From Bradyrhizobium lupini (GTDB lineage: Bacteria; Pseudomonadota; Alphaproteobacteria; Rhizobiales; Xanthobacteraceae): a DNA stretch of 64,000 bases. The translations under genes were made by a program, and so were the position numbers. Location: positions 7,025,001-7,089,000 of the forward strand of contig NZ_CP162553.1 in assembly GCF_040939785.1 (NCBI RefSeq), given 5' to 3'. The notes beneath the pieces are model-generated. The model was given only the letters and a program-made list of their open reading frames with translations, had not been told where the DNA came from and did no database searches. The stretch's first letter is position 1. The number at the start of each line of letters is the position of its first letter. Positions 58,326-64,000 of the stretch are shown here, piece by piece.

Positions 58326-59732
58326 ATGTTTCGATCGACCTGGACCGCCGTCGTCACGGCACTGTGCATAGCCTTTTCGGCCAACTTCAATCCGGCCGCC
58401 GCGCAAGACCGCCGCGTGCCGTCCTCGCCCGCCGAACTGCGGCTGTCCTATGCGCCGATCGTGCAGCGGGTGCAGCCGGCGGTCGTCAACGTCTATGCTG
58501 CCAAGGTGGTGCAGAACCGCAACCCCCTGCTCGACGACCCGATATTCCGCCGCTTCTTCGGCGTGCCCGGCCAGCAGCAGGAGCAGGTGCAGCGCTCGCT
58601 TGGTTCGGGCGTGATCGTCGATGCGTCCGGGCTCGTCGTCACCAACGTCCACGTCATTGAAGGCGCCGACCAGGTCAAGGTGTCGCTGTCGGACAAGCGC
58701 GAGTTCGAGGCCGAGATCGTGCTGAAGGACTCTCGCAGCGATCTCGCGGTGCTGCGTCTGAAGGACACCAAGGAGAAGTTTCCGGCACTCGAATTCACCA
58801 ATTCAGACGAGCTGATGGTCGGCGACGTCGTGATGGCGATCGGCAATCCCTTCGGCGTGGGCCAGACCGTCACCCACGGCATCATCTCGGCCTTGGCGCG
58901 CACGCAGGTCGGCATCACCGACTACCAGTTCTTCATCCAGACCGACGCGGCGATCAATCCCGGCAATTCCGGCGGCGCGCTGGTCGACATGAACGGCAGG
59001 CTCGCGGGCATCAACACCGCGATCTATTCGCGCTCCGGCGGCTCGCAGGGCATCGGCTTCGCGATCCCCGCCAACATGGTGCGCGTCGTCGTCGCCTCCG
59101 CCAAGGGCGGCGGCAAAGCGGTGAAGCGGCCCTGGTTAGGGGCGAAATTGCAGGCGGTGACGCCGGAGATCGCCGAGAGCCTCGGGCTGCGTTCGCCGAC
59201 CGGTGCGCTGGTCGCAAGCGTCGTTCCGAACGGACCGGCGGCCAAGGCCGGGCTGAAATCCTCCGACCTGATCGTCTCGATCGACGGCCAGACGGTGGAT
59301 GATCCCAACGCCTTCGACTATCGCTTCGCCACACGGCCGCTCGGCGGCACGGCGCAGATCGACGTGCAGCGCGGCGGCAAGCCGGTCAAGCTGACGGTGG
59401 CGCTGGACGCCGCGCCCGATACCGGCCGCAACGAGCTCGTCATCACCGCGCGCTCGCCTCTCCAAGGTGCGAAGGTCTCGACCATCACCCCCGCGCTCGC
59501 CGACGAGCTGCATCTGGACGCCGATACCGAAGGCGTCGTGGTCACCGATCTCGGGGGCGACAGCGCGGCGGCGAATGTCGGCTTCCAGAAGGGCGACGTT
59601 ATCCTGGCGGTCAACAACCAAAAGATCAGCAAGACCAGCGACCTCGAAAACGCGGCGGCCGAGCGCCAGCGGATCTGGCGCATCACGCTGGTGCGCGGCG
59701 GCCAGCAGATCAACGTCACGCTGGGCGGATGA
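58326..59732 (+). CDS. DegQ-like periplasmic serine protease with two PDZ domains
   Basis: The 468-residue product has a signal peptide (MFRSTWTAVVTALCIAFSAN, cut after AAA), a trypsin-like domain with triad His109 (TNVHVIEG), Asp139 (SRSDLAVL) and Ser215 (NPGNSGGAL), then two PDZ domains (about 265-365 and 375-468). It degrades or refolds envelope proteins; it is of the HtrA/DegQ/MucD group. The ATG follows AAGAGGTAGGA. A TATATT at 58295-58300 could be a -10 box, without a good -35. It overlaps rarA by four bases. Confidence 0.9.
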   Translation: MFRSTWTAVVTALCIAFSANFNPAAAQDRRVPSSPAELRLSYAPIVQRVQPAVVNVYAAKVVQNRNPLLDDPIFRRFFGVPGQQQEQVQRSLGSGVIVDASGLVVTNVHVIEGADQVKVSLSDKREFEAEIVLKDSRSDLAVLRLKDTKEKFPALEFTNSDELMVGDVVMAIGNPFGVGQTVTHGIISALARTQVGITDYQFFIQTDAAINPGNSGGALVDMNGRLAGINTAIYSRSGGSQGIGFAIPANMVRVVVASAKGGGKAVKRPWLGAKLQAVTPEIAESLGLRSPTGALVASVVPNGPAAKAGLKSSDLIVSIDGQTVDDPNAFDYRFATRPLGGTAQIDVQRGGKPVKLTVALDAAPDTGRNELVITARSPLQGAKVSTITPALADELHLDADTEGVVVTDLGGDSAAANVGFQKGDVILAVNNQKISKTSDLENAAAERQRIWRITLVRGGQQINVTLGG

Positions 59733-61060
59733 GTCCGAAACGACCACAGGGGACGCCAACTCTCTTCGCCGCGGCGGGGCTCGATCACGAGGCTCCGCAT
59801 CCGCTGCCGGATCGGCTGCGGCCGCGCGCGCTCTCGGAGGTCGTCGGCCAGGATCACATCCTGGGTCCCGACGGCGCGCTGACGCGCATGCTGGAGACGC
59901 GCACGCTAGGCTCGCTGGTGTTCTGGGGCCCGCCCGGCACCGGCAAGACCACGGTCGCGCGGCTGCTCGCGGACGCCACGGATTTGCATTTCGAGCAGAT
60001 CTCCGCGGTGTTCTCCGGCGTCGCCGATTTGAAGAAGGCCTTTGAGGCCGCGCGTGCACGCCGCGAGATGGGCAAGGGCACGCTGCTGTTCGTCGACGAG
60101 GTGCATCGCTTCAACCGCGCCCAGCAGGATTCCTTTCTGCCCGTCATGGAAGACGGCACGGTGGTGATGGTCGGCGCCACCACCGAAAATCCGTCCTTCG
60201 AGCTCAACGCGGCGCTTCTGTCCCGCGCGCGTGTGCTGGTGTTTCGCTCGCTCGACGCGGCCGCGATCGAAAAGCTGTTTGCGCATGCCGAGGAGGTCGA
60301 GGGCCGCAAGCTGCCGCTCGACGAGGAAGCGCGCGCCGTGCTGGTGCGCATGGCCGATGGCGACGGCCGCGCGTCGCTGACGCTCGTCGAGGAAGTCTGG
60401 CGCGCCGCGCGCAAGGACGAGATTTTCGACGCCGCGCAATTGCAGGAGATATTGCAGCGCCGCGCGCCGATCTACGACAAGTCGGCAGACGGCCATTACA
60501 ATTTGATCTCGGCGCTGCATAAGTCAGTGCGGGGCTCCGATCCCGATGCCGCGCTGTATTATCTCGCGCGCATGCTCGATGCCGGCGAGGATCCGCTGTT
60601 TCTGGCCCGCCGCGTCGTGCGCATGGCGGTCGAGGATATCGGGCTTGCCGATCCGCAGGCGCTCGTCATCGCCAACGCAGCCAAGGACGCTTTCGACTTC
60701 CTCGGTCATCCCGAGGGCGAGCTCGCGATCGCGCAGGCGGTGGTCTATCTCGCCACCGCGCCAAAATCGAACGCCGTCTACACCGCCTTCGGCAAGGCAA
60801 TGCAGGTCGCAAAGCAGGCCGGCTCGCTGCTGCCGCCGAAACATATCCTCAACTCGCCGACCAAGCTGATGAAGTCGGAAGGCTACGGCGCATCTTACGA
60901 ATACGACCACGACACGCCCGACGCCTTCTCCGGCCAGGATTATTTCCCGGAAGCCCTGGGCCGCCAGACCTTCTACGACCCGCCCGATCGCGGGTTCGAG
61001 CGGGAGATCAGGAAGCGGCTGGATTATTGGGCCAAGTTGCGCAAGGAGCGGGGTGGCTGA
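59729..61060 (+). CDS. rarA: replication-associated recombination protein A (RarA/MgsA)
   Basis: The 443-residue product is an AAA+ ATPase of the RarA/WRNIP1 family. It has Walker A GPPGTGKTT at residues 67-75, Walker B LLFVDEVHRFNRAQQD (Asp123, Glu124), sensor GATTENPSFELN, an arginine-finger region LLSRARVLVF and the C-terminal tetramer domain (GYGASYEYDHDTPDAFSGQD). It acts at stalled replication forks on SSB-coated DNA. The start overlaps the protease stop in ATGA, so they are translationally coupled. Confidence 0.93.
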   Translation: MSPKRPQGTPTLFAAAGLDHEAPHPLPDRLRPRALSEVVGQDHILGPDGALTRMLETRTLGSLVFWGPPGTGKTTVARLLADATDLHFEQISAVFSGVADLKKAFEAARARREMGKGTLLFVDEVHRFNRAQQDSFLPVMEDGTVVMVGATTENPSFELNAALLSRARVLVFRSLDAAAIEKLFAHAEEVEGRKLPLDEEARAVLVRMADGDGRASLTLVEEVWRAARKDEIFDAAQLQEILQRRAPIYDKSADGHYNLISALHKSVRGSDPDAALYYLARMLDAGEDPLFLARRVVRMAVEDIGLADPQALVIANAAKDAFDFLGHPEGELAIAQAVVYLATAPKSNAVYTAFGKAMQVAKQAGSLLPPKHILNSPTKLMKSEGYGASYEYDHDTPDAFSGQDYFPEALGRQTFYDPPDRGFEREIRKRLDYWAKLRKERGG

Positions 61061-61116
61061 AGCCAAAATCGCCATTTCGCCGTGACGTGAGGCCGGTTTT
61101 GAGCTAGGCAGGCACC

Positions 61117-62331
61117 ATGAGCCGCCGCATCAAAAGAACCGATCCAAAGCCCCGTTCGCGCGACGAGCGCAAGGAGGCGCGCCCGTTCAAGGCGCGCAGC
61201 GCGAAGCCTGCTGGGCTGCGGCCGGGCGGCAAGCCGGGCGCGAAGGCGCCGCGCTTTGCGAGCGAGCGCGTCGAGCGGCGCGCGCCCAAAGCTGAACCAG
61301 AAAAGGCTGCACCGGCAAAGCCCGTCGAGGCATTGCTGCCGACCAAGGTGCAGACCGTCAAGGTGACGGCCGACGAGAACAACATGCGCGTCGATCGCTT
61401 CCTTGAAGCGCACTTTCCCGGCCTGTCGTTCTCCCACATTCAGCGCGTCGTTCGCAAAGGCGAGCTGCGCGTCGACGGCAAGCGCGTCGACAGCAAGGAT
61501 CGGCTGGAGGAGGGCCAGAGCGTCCGGATTCCGCCGCTGAAGCTCGACACGCCGAAGGCACCCAATCCGCAGTCGGAGGCGGCGCAAAAGACACTTGCGG
61601 CGCTGAAGGAGATGACGATTTACGAGGACGACGACGTTCTCGTGCTGAACAAGCCGGCCGGACTTGCCGTGCAGGGCGGTTCGGGCATGACCCGACACAT
61701 CGACCAGATGCTGGAGGTGATGCGCGATTCGAAGGGCCAGAAGCCGCGCCTCGTGCACCGCATCGACAGGGAGACGTCGGGCTGTCTCCTGGTCGCCAAG
61801 ACCCGCTTTGCCGCCTCGCATCTGACCGGCGCGTTCCGGTCGCGTTCGGCGCGAAAAACCTATTGGGCGCTGGTGCCCGGGCTACCGAAGCCGAAGCAGG
61901 GCCGCATCTCGACATTCCTTGCCAAGGAGGAGAGCGAGGACGACACCATCATGCGCATCGCCCAGCATGGCGACGAGGGCGCAAGCCACGCTGTCACGTA
62001 CTATGCGGTGGTCGAGACCGCCGGCAACAAGCTGACCTGGGTGTCGCTGAAGCCGGTGACGGGGCGCACCCACCAGCTGCGCGCCCACATGGAACATATC
62101 GGCCACCCCATCGTCGGCGATCCCAAATATTTCAACATCGAGAACTGGCAACTGCCGGGCGGCCTGCAAAACCGGCTGCACCTGCTGGCGCGCCGCATTG
62201 TCATCCCGCATCCCCGCGGCGGCTTCATTGATGCGACCGCGCCGCTGCCGCAGCACATGCAGCAGTCATGGAACCTGCTCGGGCTCGATGCGAGCCGGTT
62301 TGATCCGATCGAGAACGCGCCGGAAGAGTAA
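61117..62331 (+). CDS. rluC: RluC-type 23S rRNA pseudouridine synthase
   Basis: The 404-residue product has an S4 domain at about 90-140 (NMRVDRFLEAHFPGLSFSHI, then KGELRVDGKRVD) and the RluA/C/D catalytic domain with Asp217 in HRIDRETSGCLL, followed by PVTGRTHQLRAHMEHIGHPI. It pseudouridylates 23S rRNA, RluC being the nearest type. The first 75 residues are an extra basic, disordered segment rich in Arg, Lys and Pro. It lies 56 bases after rarA and probably shares its transcript. Confidence 0.88.
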   Translation: MSRRIKRTDPKPRSRDERKEARPFKARSAKPAGLRPGGKPGAKAPRFASERVERRAPKAEPEKAAPAKPVEALLPTKVQTVKVTADENNMRVDRFLEAHFPGLSFSHIQRVVRKGELRVDGKRVDSKDRLEEGQSVRIPPLKLDTPKAPNPQSEAAQKTLAALKEMTIYEDDDVLVLNKPAGLAVQGGSGMTRHIDQMLEVMRDSKGQKPRLVHRIDRETSGCLLVAKTRFAASHLTGAFRSRSARKTYWALVPGLPKPKQGRISTFLAKEESEDDTIMRIAQHGDEGASHAVTYYAVVETAGNKLTWVSLKPVTGRTHQLRAHMEHIGHPIVGDPKYFNIENWQLPGGLQNRLHLLARRIVIPHPRGGFIDATAPLPQHMQQSWNLLGLDASRFDPIENAPEE

Positions 62332-62381
62332 TTGAGTTTGCAATCGGGTTGCTTCGCTGCGCTCCGAATAATGAAGCCCGC

Positions 62382-62828
62382 TCAATTCCGAAACTGCTCT
62401 AGAAACGTCCGCAGGCTATCGTGCGGGCTCTCGACATCCGTGATCAACCAGCCCTCGGGCCCGCTGACCAGGATGAAGTTCAGAGTCACCGGCCGGCCGC
62501 GGTTGTCGAAATTCGCCGCGACATAGGTCTTGTCGTATTGCCTGCGAATGACCGCGATCGCGACCGGGCCGAGCTTCCAGCTCGGGCTCTGCACCAGGAA
62601 ATCGTAGGGCTCGACCCGCGGCGCGGACCACACCTTGCGCAAAGAGGGGGCGAAGAATTGCCGGGCGGTGGCGCCATCCTGCGGCAGGCCTTTTGAGAGC
62701 TCCGGCGCGCCCTGGCCGTAATGAGCGTAGACGTTGCGGACCACCGATTCCGGAGTCCGAAAGCCGCCCTGCGCCGCGGCCGGCCAAAACCCGGCGACCA
62801 GAGCCACAATGCCCGCAAGTTCCCTCAT
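62382..62828 (-). CDS. secreted hypothetical protein (DUF3828-like)
   Basis: The 148-residue product has a signal peptide (MRELAGIVALVAGFWPAAAQ) and one small domain: TPESVVRNVYAHYGQG, then FFAPSLRKVW and GWLITDVESPHDSLRTFLEQ. The pattern resembles DUF3828/NTF2-like periplasmic proteins. The role is unknown. It is convergent with rluC and divergent from the ATP12 gene. The similarity is weak evidence by eye. Confidence 0.6.
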   Translation of the reverse strand: MRELAGIVALVAGFWPAAAQGGFRTPESVVRNVYAHYGQGAPELSKGLPQDGATARQFFAPSLRKVWSAPRVEPYDFLVQSPSWKLGPVAIAVIRRQYDKTYVAANFDNRGRPVTLNFILVSGPEGWLITDVESPHDSLRTFLEQFRN

Positions 62829-62902
62829 ACCTGCCGCTCGCTTTATCGGTCGTCGCTCTTACCTTACAAGCCTAGCATTGAGTGATCAGGGCCGAAAACC
62901 AG

Positions 62903-63697
62903 ATGCGCGAATTGTTCGATGAAGCTGCGGGGCGATCCCCGCTTGATCCGCAGGAGTTGGTCCGCCAGGCCTCGCGCGTGCCGCTGCGCAAGCGCTTCTA
63001 CAAGGAGGTGGGGGTCGCTGAGGCTGAGGGCGGCTTTGCCATCACGCTTGACGGCAAGGCGATCCGCACGCCGTCCGGCCGCCAGGTGATCATCCCTGCG
63101 CGCGTGCTAGCCGACGCAGTGGCTGCCGAGTGGGCGGATCAGAAAGAGACGATCAATCCCATGACGATGCCGCTGACGCGGATCGCCAATAGCGTGGTCG
63201 AGGGCGTCGTCGACTGCGTCGATCTCGTCAGCGACGACCTCGCAAAGTATCTCCAGTCCGATCTGCTGTTCTATCGCGCCGGCCATCCCGAGGGGCTCGT
63301 CGCCCGCGAGGCCGCGCATTGGGACCCAGTGTTGTTCTGGGCCGCTGAGACGCTGGGAGCGCATTTCATCCTGTCCGAAGGCGTCATGCCTGTAACGCAG
63401 CCGGAGGCGGGCGTCCAGGCCGCGCGTGCGGCGCTGCCGGGGGATGCCTGGTCGGTCGCCGCCCTCCACGTGATCACCACCCTGACCGGCTCGGCCCTGC
63501 TGGCGCTGGCGCTGGCCCATGGCGTGCGCGATGCCGGCCAGGTCTGGGCGGCGGCTTATGTCGATGAGGACTGGAATGCCGAGAAATGGGGAGTCGACGA
63601 GGAAGCCGCCAGCCGCCGCGCCGCCCGCCTCAAGGACTTTCATGCCGCCGTGACCGTTTTGGCCGCTGTGAACGCGCCCGCGGCCAAAGGTCCTTAA
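62903..63697 (+). CDS. ATP12 family F1-ATPase assembly chaperone
   Basis: The 264-residue product matches ATP12: PLRKRFYKEVGVAEAEGGFA, then LDGKAIRTPSGRQVIIP, AAEWADQKETINPMTMPLTR and LVAREAAHWDPVLFWAAE. In mitochondria and alphaproteobacteria ATP12 binds the F1 alpha subunit before assembly. I chose the ATG at 62903; a GTG at 62882 would add seven residues. The end is Ala-rich. It lies between the small secreted protein and the flagellar gene. Confidence 0.9.
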   Translation: MRELFDEAAGRSPLDPQELVRQASRVPLRKRFYKEVGVAEAEGGFAITLDGKAIRTPSGRQVIIPARVLADAVAAEWADQKETINPMTMPLTRIANSVVEGVVDCVDLVSDDLAKYLQSDLLFYRAGHPEGLVAREAAHWDPVLFWAAETLGAHFILSEGVMPVTQPEAGVQAARAALPGDAWSVAALHVITTLTGSALLALALAHGVRDAGQVWAAAYVDEDWNAEKWGVDEEAASRRAARLKDFHAAVTVLAAVNAPAAKGP

Positions 63698-63754
63698 CGA
63701 GAGGTTTACGAGGGCGGCCTTAGGGTAGGGCCTACGCTCCCCAGGCCCCTCGCT

Positions 63755-64000
63755 ATGCCGACGCCGATAAGCTCGATCGTTCCCGTCAGTGCCGCCAGCC
63801 CTGTTGCTGACGCGGTGACGCCCGATCTTGTGCTGCAGGCCGGCAGCGTCGTCGACGCAAGAGTCGTCAGCGTGCTCGCCGATAATCTGGTGCGGATCGC
63901 GATCGCCAACCTGTCGATGGATGTGATGTCCGAGGTGGCGCTGGCACCAGGCCAAAATCTCCAGCTTGCGGTGTCGCAGAACGGCGGCACCATCCGGCTC
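63755..64000 (+). CDS. fliK: probable flagellar hook-length control protein FliK, N-terminal fragment
   Basis: Eighty-two codons are visible before the window ends. The start MPTPISSIVPVSAASPVADA and the strand LVLQAGSVVDARVVSVLADN resemble FliK-like proteins that follow the ATP12 gene in Bradyrhizobium. The C-terminal hook-length domain, which would settle it, is outside the window. The assignment is by context and composition. Confidence 0.5.
   Translation, partial: MPTPISSIVPVSAASPVADAVTPDLVLQAGSVVDARVVSVLADNLVRIAIANLSMDVMSEVALAPGQNLQLAVSQNGGTIRL

Overview
The window is a chromosomal segment of an alphaproteobacterium, most likely a Bradyrhizobium or a close relative. It is GC-rich. It has the tRNA-Trp-secE-nusG-rplKA-rplJL-rpoBC-rpsLG-fusA-tuf-S10-spc-alpha order, and it carries dispersed inverted repeats of a kind I associate with Bradyrhizobium intergenic regions. 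Its Adk, RpsE and RluC have basic extensions. The species call is recognition of style, not a database result.

Layout. Positions 1-9.9 kb hold an acyl-CoA and catabolic neighbourhood: the end of a class III CoA-transferase, a RidA protein, a TetR repressor with a palindromic operator, an acyl-CoA dehydrogenase, an APH-like kinase, a LysE exporter, ArgE, two SDR dehydrogenases and a histidine phosphatase. Several repeat elements lie between these genes. Positions 9.9-11.45 kb are a complete IS30-family insertion sequence that sits inside one of these repeats. A serine hydrolase and tRNA-Trp follow.

Positions 13.6-52.7 kb are the transcription and translation core: secE, nusG, rplKA, a 2-hydroxyacid dehydrogenase, rplJL, rpoB and rpoC, then a three-gene accessory block, then rpsL, rpsG, fusA, tuf and the fused S10, spc and alpha clusters, with secY and adk inside and rpoA-rplQ at the end. 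The accessory block between rpoC and rpsL is the least familiar part. It encodes an FAD oxidoreductase fused to a methyltransferase, an ABC exporter with strongly acidic tails at both ends, and a convergent FAD oxidoreductase whose 3' end is antisense to the exporter's acidic tail.

Positions 52.7-64 kb hold an SDR, a DUF1330 protein, a ClC antiporter, a quinone-oxidoreductase-like enzyme, an OprO/P-type porin, a DegQ-like protease, rarA, a RluC-type pseudouridine synthase, a small secreted protein, the F1-ATPase chaperone ATP12, and the start of what is probably fliK.

Three genes (rpoC, the convergent FAD oxidoreductase and the ClC gene) are each broken by what looks like one missing G/C. 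Because rpoC is essential, at least that one is best read as a sequence error, and the other two may be as well.
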